Shown one piece after another: positions 24,908-34,700 of a stretch of DNA of 38,305 nt (position 1 is the stretch's first letter; the number at the start of each line of letters is the position of its first letter). Position numbers and translations under genes: made by a program. The stretch is from Deltaproteobacteria bacterium (GTDB lineage Bacteria > Desulfobacterota > Desulfarculia > Adiutricales > Adiutricaceae). The notes under the pieces were generated by a model. It saw only the letters and a list, made by a program, of their open reading frames with translations, did no database searches and was not told where the DNA came from. Location of the stretch: assembly GCA_031273455.1 (NCBI GenBank), contig JAISRZ010000086.1, positions 1 through 38,305 of the forward strand, in the 5' to 3' direction.

Positions 24908-26014
24908 ATGCTCTGGGCTTTGGCGATTGTCGGGGTCTTAGCCCTTCTTTTATTCGGGACCGGGGCCCTTTTTTTACGTCAACAGAAGTTTGGGGCCTTA
25001 CCCACCGGCGAGCGGCTAAAGAAGATTAAGGCCTCCCCCCATTATTGGGACGGGAAGTTTCAGAACCTCATTCCCACGGCCATGGGCGGGGAAAACGAGA
25101 GTCTACTTCTTAGTGAGCTTAAAATTCTCTTTAACCCGCCGCCCCGGCGGATCCCCGCTCGACCCTTACCCACGGCTAGGCGTCAAGATCTAAGCGAACT
25201 CCCGGATAACTCCCTAATCTGGTTTGGTCACTCGGCCTTTTTGATTAAGCTGGGGGGCCAGACCTTCCTTTTTGACCCAGCCTTAACCGATAGAGCCTCG
25301 CCCGTTCCGTGGACCACTAAAGCCTTTCCCGGGACCACGCTCTACGGGCCAACTGACCTTCCCAAGATCGATTATCTTCTCCTTAGCCACGACCACTGGG
25401 ATCACCTGGATTACCCGACCGTCCTGGAGCTGATGAAAGATCCGCCCCCCGCGTTCGCGCCCTTGGGGGTCGGGGCCCATCTGGAAAAGTGGGGCTATGA
25501 TCCAAAATTAGTCACGGAAGGGGACTGGGGTGAGGTTTTTAGCCCCCAAAAAGGGGTGAAGATCACCTTTATCCCGGCTCGGCACTTTTCCGGTCGATCT
25601 CTTACCTGGAACCAAAGCTTATGGACTGGCTTCGTTCTGGAAGCCGGGGGTAAGAAGATTGTTTACAGTGGGGATAGCGGCTATTTACCGGCCAACGTCT
25701 CCAAAGCCCACCAGTTTAGCCCAGTGGATTTGGCCATAGTGGAGTGCGGCCAATACGACCATCGCTGGGCTGACATCCACCAAACCCCGGAACAGTCGGT
25801 GGAGACGGCCTTGGACTTTGGGGCTAAAGCGGCCATGCCGGTTCACTCGGGGAAGTTTAAGATCGCCAATCACGCCTGGGACGAGCCTTTTATCCGCTTT
25901 ACCGCCGCCGCCAAAATAAAATCGTTACGCGTCGTCACCCCCATGATAGGGGAGGTGGTTGACCTAAACGACGCCCAGCGGACTTATAAGGCCTGGTGGG
26001 AGGGCCTGGATTAA
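24908..26014 (+). CDS. Metallo-beta-lactamase-fold hydrolase, NAPE-PLD-like, membrane-anchored
   Basis: The 368-residue protein begins with a hydrophobic segment (LWALAIVGVLALLLFGTGAL) acting as membrane anchor or signal. The MBL core has the metal motif LLLSHDHWDHLDY (about 157-169), the downstream PARHFSGRSL, the aspartate in YSGDSGY (about 255) and PVHSGKF (about 311). The WFGHSAFLIKLGGQTFLFDP entry strand and the HFSGRS pattern match the bacterial relatives of N-acyl-phosphatidylethanolamine phospholipase D, which hydrolyse phosphodiester bonds in lipids. The substrate here is unknown. GGAGG eight bases upstream supports the ATG. The repeat array begins directly after its stop codon. Confidence 0.9.
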   Translation: MLWALAIVGVLALLLFGTGALFLRQQKFGALPTGERLKKIKASPHYWDGKFQNLIPTAMGGENESLLLSELKILFNPPPRRIPARPLPTARRQDLSELPDNSLIWFGHSAFLIKLGGQTFLFDPALTDRASPVPWTTKAFPGTTLYGPTDLPKIDYLLLSHDHWDHLDYPTVLELMKDPPPAFAPLGVGAHLEKWGYDPKLVTEGDWGEVFSPQKGVKITFIPARHFSGRSLTWNQSLWTGFVLEAGGKKIVYSGDSGYLPANVSKAHQFSPVDLAIVECGQYDHRWADIHQTPEQSVETALDFGAKAAMPVHSGKFKIANHAWDEPFIRFTAAAKIKSLRVVTPMIGEVVDLNDAQRTYKAWWEGLD

Positions 26015-27793
26015 GGTTTTTGACCGGCTGACCGGTCTAGCCCTTAGGCGTAAAGTTGTTGAGGCCACTAGTCCGGTTCTTGGACTAGAGAGGCCACCCA
26101 CCATGGAGAGCGGTCGTTTCCGTAAGCTAAAGGGCGAACCCTACCCAGGCCTCCAGTTTTCATTTAAAAAAAACTTACCATATGGCGCTTTAGTTCGCAA
26201 AAAATAAAACGCCCTTGGCGCCGCGTTTTTGGTCATTTATGGGCTGGTCGCCATGACCGTTATGACCTAACGCGTAAAGTTGTTGGGGCGGCTAGTCCGG
26301 CGGGTGGGCTGAAAGGCCACCCGCCACCATGGAGAACAGTCGTTTCCGTAAGCTAAAGGGCGAACCCCACCTAGACCTCCATGATCCCATTTAAAAAAAA
26401 CGCGCCTAAGGGCGCCGCCACCCGTAAGAACGCGATTTAATGTTTCGCGTAAGGTTATTGACCGGATGACCGATCAGGCCCCGAGGCTTAAAGATTTGTT
26501 AAGGTGGAAAGAGTAGATCTGGCCACCGCGAAGAACGGTCGGTTCTTTAGGCTAAAGAGCGAACCCTGCCTAGACTTCCATGATCCCATTTAAAAAAACG
26601 CGCCTAAGGGCGCCGCCACCCGTAAGAACGCGACTTAATGTTTCGCGTAAGGTTATTGACCGGATGACCGGTCTGGCCCCGAGGCTTAAAGATTTGTAAA
26701 GGCGGCGAGAGTAGATCTGGCCAACGCGAAGAACGGTCGGTTCTTTAGGCTAAAGGGCGAACCCTCCCTAGGCCTCCAGTTTCCATTTAAAAAAAACTTA
26801 CCATATGGCGCTTTAGTTCGCAAAAAAAACGCCATTGGCGCCGCGTTTTTGGTCATTTATGGGCTGGTCGTCATGACCGTTATGACCTAACGCGAAAATT
26901 TGTTGGGGCGGCTAGTCTGGCTGGTGGGCTGAAAGGCCGGGGCCACCGCGACCATGGAGAACAGTCGATTCCGAAGGCTAAAGGGCGAACCTTTCCTAGG
27001 CCTCCAGTTTCCCATTTAAAAAAATTTTACCTTATGGCGCTTTAGTTCGCAAAATAAAACGCCATGGCCGCCGCGTTGGGTCACCTATGGGATGGTCGTC
27101 ATGACCGTTATGACCTAACGCGAAAATTTGTTGGGGCGGCTAGTCTGGCTGGTGGGCTGAAAGGCCGGGGTCACCGCCTCCATGGAGAACAGTCGTTTCA
27201 GTAGGCTAAAGGGCGAACCTTTCCTTGGCCTCCAAGATACCCTTTAAAAAAAACTTGTCTTATGGCGCTTTCATTCGCAAAAAAAAACGCCATAGCCGCC
27301 GCGTTGGGTCATTTATGGGATGGTCGCCATGACCGTTATGACCTAACGCGTAAAGTTGTTGAGGCGGCTAGTCCGTCTGGTGGGCTTGAGAGGGCGGGGC
27401 CGCGCCAGCGCGAAGAATGGTCGCGACAATCGGCTTTTGGGCGAACCTTTCCTAGGCCTCCAAGATACCCTTTAAAAAAAACTTGTCTTATGGCGCTTTC
27501 ATTCGCCAAAAAAACGCCATTGGCCGCCGTGTTGGGCTATTAACCGGATGACCGGAATGGCCCTAACGCGTCTAGATTCGCTGAGGCGGTTAGTCCGTCT
27601 AAGGAATAGAGAATCCGGGCCACCGTGGAGAACAGTTGTTTCCGTAGGCTAAAGGGCAAACCCTTAGCCCGCCTCCATTTTAACCTCAGAAAAAATCTTT
27701 AGCCTATGGCGTTTTAAGTCTATAGATCGCGCCAAAGGGGACGCGTAGGGCCATTTATGGGATGATCGTTATGACCCTACGCGTAAAGTTTTG
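26015..27793 (+). repeat. Eight-unit tandem array of structured repeats (about 198-228 nt each)
   Basis: Each unit has a core reading GGCTAAAGGGCGAACC with small changes. The core GGG starts at 26132, 26358, 26557 (GAG), 26755, 26983, 27211, 27439 and 27654, giving steps of 226, 199, 198, 228, 228, 228 and 215. Unit order: TAAAGTTGTT-like start; an arm such as GAGGCGG; a hairpin; ATGGAGAACAGTCG; the core, able to form AAAGG/CCTTT or GGG/CCC; an arm such as GGCCTCC; an A7-8 tract; hairpin ATGGCG...CGCCAT; and a closing hairpin CGCGTT...GGTCAT/ATGACC...AACGCG. Arms change together between units (closing arm CGCGTAGGG with CCCTACGCG in unit 8; GAGGCC/GGCCTC in unit 1 against GAGGCGG/CCGCCTC in unit 8). 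Two short units carry a substitute module with ACGCGA/TCGCGT and GACCGG/CCGGTC. Indels are not multiples of three, arguing against coding. Confidence 0.85.
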
Positions 27794-27794
27794 T

Positions 27795-28580
27795 TTAATC
27801 AGTCACCCGTCTGATGGACGCTAACAAGCTGTAGTTTAACAACTTGCTCGCGACAGCCCGGGGCCCGGAGAGCTTTAAAGTCAGTAAGCTCGTTTTGGCC
27901 ATCCCGGGAAAAGCGGTGTCCCGGCCAAGGGATTTATGGGTATCCACGGTAAAGCCCAAATCCCGGGACATCGCCCTAAAGCTGAGGATCGGGTGCTTAG
28001 AGGATCTCGGGACCCGGAAGAGATCGACCTCAAATTTCTCATCGCCTTCCGCTGGGCCATCCGAACTAGGCGGGGATAACCTCCCAGTCGACAAGGGCGA
28101 ATAAGGCCGGATCTTCTCTAAACACGCCATCTCCGCGGCCTCGCGAGTGTTTGGGGCTATCGCCTCCAGTAAGGCCATGATTTTTTTCAAGGACTTTTTT
28201 TGCGTGGCCACGAGGATCTTTTTGGTGATAACGGTGGCGGTGGTGGTTAACAAATCCTCGCCAAGATCGCGATCAATGCGCGGCACGATATGGCCCTGTT
28301 GGACTTCCACCGGGGTCAGCTTTAAGGTTTTGATAAAGGTTGAGGGGAAATTCACAGCCTTTTGCCGCGAAGGATGGACTATCATTTCCATAAGAACATA
28401 ACCATGAGCGATGGAATCGTGTCCCATGTATCGGTAATGTTCCCTAACTTGCTCTAAATCTCGTAAAAGGGCCGCCTTCGCTTCCGCGAAAGGGTAGCCT
28501 TCCTCTGGCCAACTGTCCTGGTCTGGTCGCTCATGCCAGCTCCAGCCGGTCTTGCCTTGGCGCCAATATCCCTGGGTCAT
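27795..28580 (-). CDS. Protein resembling only the N-terminal domain of an S8 peptidase family
   Basis: The 261-residue protein has YPFAEAKAALLRDLEQVREH, then YVLMEMIVHPSRQKAVNFPS, a TFIKTLKLTPVEV segment and TVITKKILVATQKKSLKKIM. This series (Y.FAEAK..L......, LT.HP....K..FP, L...GL..VG) recalls the N-terminal half of long subtilisin-like S8 proteases found next to AAA ATPases. The end, SLLTLKLSGPRAVASKLLNY then LLASIRRVTD, recalls the strand just before their catalytic domain. Here a stop follows at once and no Asp-His-Ser triad is present. The structured repeat array starts about one base downstream of the stop. It is either a truncated protease or a stand-alone domain. GGGAG upstream supports the ATG at 28580. 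The family call is from memory of sequence patterns. Confidence 0.5.
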   Translation of the reverse strand: MTQGYWRQGKTGWSWHERPDQDSWPEEGYPFAEAKAALLRDLEQVREHYRYMGHDSIAHGYVLMEMIVHPSRQKAVNFPSTFIKTLKLTPVEVQQGHIVPRIDRDLGEDLLTTTATVITKKILVATQKKSLKKIMALLEAIAPNTREAAEMACLEKIRPYSPLSTGRLSPPSSDGPAEGDEKFEVDLFRVPRSSKHPILSFRAMSRDLGFTVDTHKSLGRDTAFPGMAKTSLLTLKLSGPRAVASKLLNYSLLASIRRVTD

Positions 28581-31500
28581 TTCGCTCCCATTAATAGCTT
28601 AATAGCCGTCGAAAAAGTTACGATAAACCAACCGTCCTTACCGAAGCCCACGAACGGGCCAGGACCGTTGTTTACATGTTTTTAACATAGTAATCCTTTA
28701 TACAAATTTGAAACAAAAAGAGTGGAAAAATTGAAACTATATATAGACGGGACAAAAAAATGCCTGGACTCTTTTTAGGGGATTCCAGGACAAATAAGGA
28801 CGCGATAATGGTCGGGTTAAAAGGGCAGTCCAAGAGAGGAGAAGTCCGGCGTCTATATCTCTCCCGATATGGAGAGCTTAAGGCGCACCCAAGCAGTTTC
28901 ACGTCGAAGCTTTAGTCCCCAAGCAACGCGCGGGCGTATTGTAGGCGAGTATTCTGACTGGCCAAGTTCTTAACGGCCTTCCCAGGGCTCACTCCCCAGT
29001 GACCATAACGTTAAAAACTACCGGCTAAACCGGCTAAGCTGGCTTCACAGCGATGGGCTCGTTCCCGATTTACGCGGGATTCCTTTTACCTTTCCGAGGA
29101 AAGCGCCTACAAACGGTATTCAATTGTGTAGCCTAATTAAAGGCAATTTGACTTTAGCAAACGGCATTAGGGTTGTCAACAGGGTCCGGGAATTTTTTTG
29201 GGGAATGAAAATTGAATGTTTTTATCGTAGTCGCTTTGACGTAAAGTTTACAATCCACTATTCTAAAGCTTTGCGAAAATACCGTTTGTTTAATATTCGC
29301 CAAAATTTTAGATTAACGTTACTCTAATTTCCTTAAATTATATGGAGGGCGCTATGGTTACCTTCAACAGTTTAAAAGGTAAAGCGCTGATAATCCTAAA
29401 GAGAAATATTGTTTTAAGAAAGGGAGGCGTACCCTCTTGGTCAAAATTTTTCGAGTTTACCGGAAACGTTTGATTTCCACTAGTCTAACCTCGTAAAACC
29501 TAAGTGAAATTATCGTTTATTCGATAATCCTTAACATTAAAACCATGATTTCTATAATTTGGTGGAAGGGATATGGCGTTTTTCTTAACAGTTTTAAAGG
29601 GAAGCTTGGATACGCTCAAAATGAGGGGGCGAATTTTTTTTTGACCTGGTAAAAAAAATTTAAAAAAATTTTATGGGGTCTTACGGCTCGCTTAAAGGCT
29701 TGGTTTAAATTACCCTATCGTTGGCCTTAAAAACCCCAAAAGAAAATATCGTTGTGTTAATAATCCTCATAATAAAAGATTATAGTTATTAATACTAAAA
29801 AACTGACTGGGAAGATGTATTTTTTCTTAAATATAATAAAAGTTAAGCTAACTTAAAGCAAGACATTCCGAGATTTAGCCGCGTCCTGGGGCCGATGTAA
29901 CCAACTCTATCCAGATCCTTAAATGATTCGAGCGGCCCGGTGGTAACAAGCCACCCTTAAACGTCTGTAAATACCCGAGATAGAGGCGTAACTAGCCTAG
30001 GGGCGATGTCCAAGTCTAATTGCGCTTTTCCCTAGGGTCCCCGGGATTCCCGCCTCTTAGAGTTCTGAGGCGTTATGTTACCCAGGCGCTTAGACGACCC
30101 GAACTGGAAGACGCTGTCGGTCACCCGCGTCTAATTTCCCCATCCGCGACAAAAAAAACACACCCTCGCCAGAGCTCGAGGTTATTGGTCCCGGGCGACT
30201 GGAAGAGCTGGTCGTCTTTCCCTAACAACCGCTCGTCCCCCATCCGGGTCAAGAGTCCAAGAATCGATCTTTAAGGCCACCATAATGGAGATCTGGATGG
30301 GTAAGTTGACTCTAATGACCCCAGTTATGATGCCCAACCGAGGAATTGTCTTTGGGTGGCAATAATAAGATGGATATCTGATTCCCGGACTTTGCCGCTA
30401 ATCTCGTTAAGGAAGTCTTTAGGTCTTTGGTCGCGGGTTGCCTAAGGGAGCTTTACTCATTAATGATAATATAGGGGTAGGGTCGGGGTTTAGGCGGCTT
30501 AGACGGCTTAGACGAAGTTTTCTGGCCTTTAGGGGACTAGGACTTAAGTTCAGCGGTAAAATGAGCGTTAAGCCTACGATGTCGATGGCCTCTGTTTCAG
30601 CCGAGAGCTCATAACGGGCTCCCATTGGGGAACCAGGACTCTAGCCCGGGGTTAATAATATTGTTGTGGCTGGCGTTGTCGCGGGCCTCTGTTTCGACCT
30701 TAAGCTTATAACGGGCGTCCATTGGGGAACCAGGACTCTAGCCCGGCGTTAATAATATTGTTATGGCTGGCGTTGTCGCGCACCTTTTTTCGGCCATGAG
30801 CTCATAACGGGCGTCCATTAGAGAACCAGGGCTCTAGCCCGGCGTTAATAATATTGTTATGGCGGGCCTCTGTTTCGACCATGAGCTTATTTGGTCGTCC
30901 ATCTCTAAGACCGACTACTTCAGAACGATGGAGCCCTCTTCAAGATCAGTTAAGACTGGATACAAAAGGCGCGGCGGATTCTGGAGCAACGCTTGGTCCA
31001 GACGCTTGAGGTCGATGAGTAAAACCAAGAATCGATATTGTTCCGGCTGAGGCTGAGGCTTTTGAGGGTTTAAGCTAGTTAAATCTGGTTAAGATCAAAA
31101 ATCCGGCTAAGAAAAACTGGCTAAGAGCGGCATTTAATGGCGCATAAGATGGTCTTACTTATTCTATATCTATTATAATTTTTAGAAATTTATTCTTTTA
31201 ATATTATAGTGGCAAATATTTCTTAATAATTATTTAGTTTTATAGATAAATATTTTTCTTGCGTAATTTTAAAAAGTGGTGTAAAAGATTGTAGAATTAA
31301 GTTCATATGGGGAAACCGTATAATATTGACTAGGATTTATTATCCTATGCTTGTGAGACTATATCAACCACCAATAGTCTTGCTATCTTTAAAAGGCATT
31401 GTCAGTAGTTTTGAGTTGATGTCCAAGTCTTATCACTAAAGGAATCTCAATCTTTAGGTAAGCGCGCCAGTAAAAGTCATTTATCAACTTGGATCGAGGC

Positions 31501-31733
31501 GGGGTTGGGAGCGACTGGTGGCGTTAAAGGAAGACGTTATAACTATGACTTTAGCGATTGGCGAGAAGTGGCCACGCGAGGGCTATTTGGGTGGTTCGGC
31601 GGTAGGACATTTTTTATTTACCAATATTTTAATTTAAATTATCTATTTATAGCTACAAATTACAATTATAGTTATTTAATAAACTTAATTATCAAAGTTA
31701 GGTAATTTTTCTCGAAGAGGACAGTGTTTACAT
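28581..31733. other. 3.1-kb region without a supported gene, rich in repeats
   Basis: Frames here are short (84 codons at most), have no recognised motifs and use codons unlike the core genes. Contents: a CCTGGA/TCCAGG hairpin near 28763-28790; a duplicated CCGGCTAAA word near 29020; two diverged copies of an AACAGTTT(T)AAAGG-containing segment (about 29340 and 29560); a tandem repeat at 30587-30890; and strongly AT-rich DNA from 31150 to 31700 leading to the type ISP gene. A minus-strand 76-codon frame at 28672-28902 with a hydrophobic C-terminus is possible but unsupported. Probably decayed accessory DNA. Confidence 0.5.
30587..30890. repeat. Tandem repeat, three full units of about 96 nt plus a partial one
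   Basis: The unit reads roughly GGCCTCTGTTTCGACC, ATGAGCTTATAACGGGCGTCC, ATTGGGGAACCAGGACTCTAG, CCCGGCGTTAATAATATTG and TTATGGCTGGCGTTGTCGCG in series. GAACCAGG occurs at 30630, 30727 and 30823 (steps 97 and 96). CGGGC and GCCCG within a unit can pair around the GAACCAGG segment. The fourth copy breaks off after the GAGCTTAT word. No frame runs through with sense across all units. Confidence 0.75.
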
Positions 31734-34700
31734 ATGTCTTTACCTGATAATCAAACGTCTTTAAACAATCTTCTAGCTGAGATTAGGCGGAAATTTTCCG
31801 ACAATAGGTCTAGAGGCACAGCCTTTGAGAACTTAATTCAAGCCTATTTTCGGACTGAGCCCTTTTATAAGGAACGCTACAGCCGAGTTCAGTCTTATTC
31901 CGAATGGGCCCAGGAGCGAGGACTTTCCGGGCAAGATTTGGGCATAGATTTAGTGGCCGAGTTAGCTGGGGAAAGCGGGAAATTCGCGGCTATTCAATGT
32001 AAGTTTTACGCCCCCGGAGCTTCAATCCAAAGAAGTAACATTGACAGTTTTTTGGCTGAATCCGGTCGGCCTGAGTTTGTGGAAAGATATTTGGTTATCA
32101 CGGGTTCCATAGCGTCTAACGCTCAAGCGACTTTAGACGGCCAAGCCATTCAATGTAGCCTCATCGATCTTATGGCTTTAGGCTCAAGTCAGGTGGATTG
32201 GAGTCGCTACAGTTTAGAAAACCCAGTAGTTGTTTTAAGGCCTAAAAAGGAAGCTAGGCCGCATCAGAAAAAGGCTTTAGAAAATATACAAAAAGGTTTC
32301 GCAATAGAGGATCGCGGAATTTTATTGATGGCCTGCGCTTCCGGGAAGACCTTGGTCAGTTTAAAAGTGGCCGAGAAAATGGCCGGGCCAGGAGGTCAGG
32401 TGTTGTTTTTGGTTCCAAGTCTGGCTCTTTTGTCCCAGGTTTTGACTGAATGGACCCAACAAACCTTAACGCCTATTCATAGCTTCGCCGTCTGCTCGGA
32501 CGCCTATATCGGTAGAATCAACCGAAACCCGGTCGATGACTTCGCTTTCCACCTGCATGAGCTCCAATTCCCAGCGACCACTAAGCCCCAATCCCTAGTC
32601 AATGGAGTTAAGGCCCGAAAAGACGCTAACAGTTTGACGGTCATTTTTTCCACCTACCAATCCATTGAGGTTCTGTCTGAGGCCCAAACTTTAGGTCTAC
32701 CGGAATTCGACCTAGTCATCTGCGATGAGGCCCACCGGACCACCGGCTCCAAGGTCAAGGACGATGATGAAAGCGCCTTTGTCCGGATTCACAATAACGA
32801 CTTTATCAAGGCTAAAAAACGCCTTTACATGACCGCCACCCCTAGAATATACGCGGTCAACGAAAATAGGGCCAATACATCCTCCACTGACACCGTGGTT
32901 CTTTATTCCATGGACGATAGAGAGCTTTTTGGTCCGGTATTCCATAGTTTGACTTTTTCTGAGGCGGTAAAGGCTGATTTGCTAGTTGACTATAAAGTTT
33001 TGGTGCTTTCTATAGACGAGAGTCTCATCAACCGGAAAGTCAAACTTTTAACTGACGCCGATAACGCCTTGGTGGTCAGCGACGCCGCTAAAATAGTTGG
33101 TTGTTTTAAGGCTTTGGCCAAACATGGCGTTAAAGAGGATCTTCATGGTTTAAGCTTAAGCCCCATGAAAAGGGCGGTGGCTTTCTGTCAAGTCATTGAT
33201 TCCACTGGGCGGACCAGTGGAAGACAGGCCAGCCATAAAGTTAGCTCTAAACTTATCGCTGACATGTTTTCCAAGGTTGTTGAGGATTATATTGAAAACA
33301 GCCCTGAGGATAAGCCCTTAAATAAGCTTAAATGCGTGGCTTTTCATGTTGACGGAACCATGAACGCCAATGAAAAAAGCAAATATATTAATTGGTTAAG
33401 GGAAGAACCAGCGGAAAACGAATGCCGAATACTAACAAATGTCCGTTGCATTTCGGAGGGTATAGACGTCCCAGCTTTGGACGCGGTTTTATTTTTGTCG
33501 CCTAGAAAATCTATGGTGGAAGTGGTTCAGAGCGTTGGCCGAGTCATGCGTAAAGCCCCAAATAAAGACGTGGGCTACGTGGTACTGCCAGTCGTCTTAC
33601 CGGCCGGGGTTGAGCCTCACAAGGCCTTAGACGACAATAAAACTTACAAAGTCGTCTGGGACGTTCTTCAAGCCCTAAGATCTCACGATGACCGTTTTGA
33701 CTCCTGGATCAACAAACTGGAGCTTTTGGACGACACGTCTGGCAAAATAGATTTTATCACTTTCTTTGAAGCTCGCGGGAAATCCTCTGAAAGCGGGAGT
33801 GGCGATGGCCCCGAAATGAATGTCATAGGTCAGCCTACTGAAGGTCCGGTTCAACAGGTGATGAGTTTTGAGGAAGATGAGAGCTTCCGTAAGGCTATTA
33901 TCGTTAAATTGGTCAAAAAGGTGGGTAACCCTGATTTCTTAAGCGAATGGGCTGACGATGTCGTTAGAATCGCCCAAACCTATATTGACCGTATAAAGGC
34001 CATTTTAGAAGATCCTAACAATACCAAAGAAATTGAAACCTTTAACTCGTTCGCTATGGAGCTTCGAGACGATTTAAACGATAGCCTTACGGACGCTGAG
34101 GTTATTGAGATGTTGGCCCAGCACATGATTACTGGACCAGCTTTTAACGCGATTTTTGAAAATAGCGAATTTATTAAACAAAATTCAGTTTCTATTGGTA
34201 TAAATAAGGTCTTACAATCTTTGGCCGCCTTCCATCTGGAAAAAGAAGGCGATGGTCTTAACGGCTTTTATGACTCGGTCAGAAAGCAAGTTGAGGATAT
34301 GCGGGATAAAGTCACTGGCCTGGACAATATCCCTGGCAAACAGAAGATTATCGTGGAACTGTACGATAAGTTTTTCCGTCGGGCTTTTCCCAAGATGACC
34401 CAAAGACTTGGCATTGTCTATACGCCGGTGGAAGTGGTTGATTTTATTATTCATAGCGTTAACGATCTTTTACGATCGGAGTTTGACCAAAACCTTAGCA
34501 GTCGCAATGTGCATATAATCGACCCATTCACCGGAACTGGGACCTTCCTTACCAGACTTATGCAAAGCGGTCTTATCGACAAAGAGGATCTAATTTATAA
34601 ATATAACAATGAATTCCACGCCAATGAGTTGGTGTTGTTGGCGTATTATATCGCTTCCGTTAATATTGAGTCTGTATATCACGATATTGTTGGGGGTAAG

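Noticed and set aside
27262..27543. 93-codon ORF inside the array
   Set aside because: It spans parts of two repeat units and encodes the repeat twice (MALSFAKK). Equivalent frames in other units are interrupted.
26015..27793. Integron attC-site array
   Set aside because: The closing hairpins start with GTT and end with AAC on the plus strand, the reverse of attC ends. No gene cassettes with conserved attachment cores lie between units, and no integrase is present.
26015..27793. CRISPR array or tracrRNA (GGCTAGTCCG resembles part of a Cas9 tracrRNA)
   Set aside because: Units are about 227 nt with no unique spacers and no cas genes. The ten-base resemblance is not supported by neighbouring structure.
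28672..28902. 76-codon minus-strand frame
   Set aside because: The hydrophobic C-terminus is composition-driven and no homologous family is recognised.
28900..29120. Possible tRNA or other stable RNA in the gene-poor region
   Set aside because: No cloverleaf or GTTCRANTC T-arm arrangement was found on either strand by eye.
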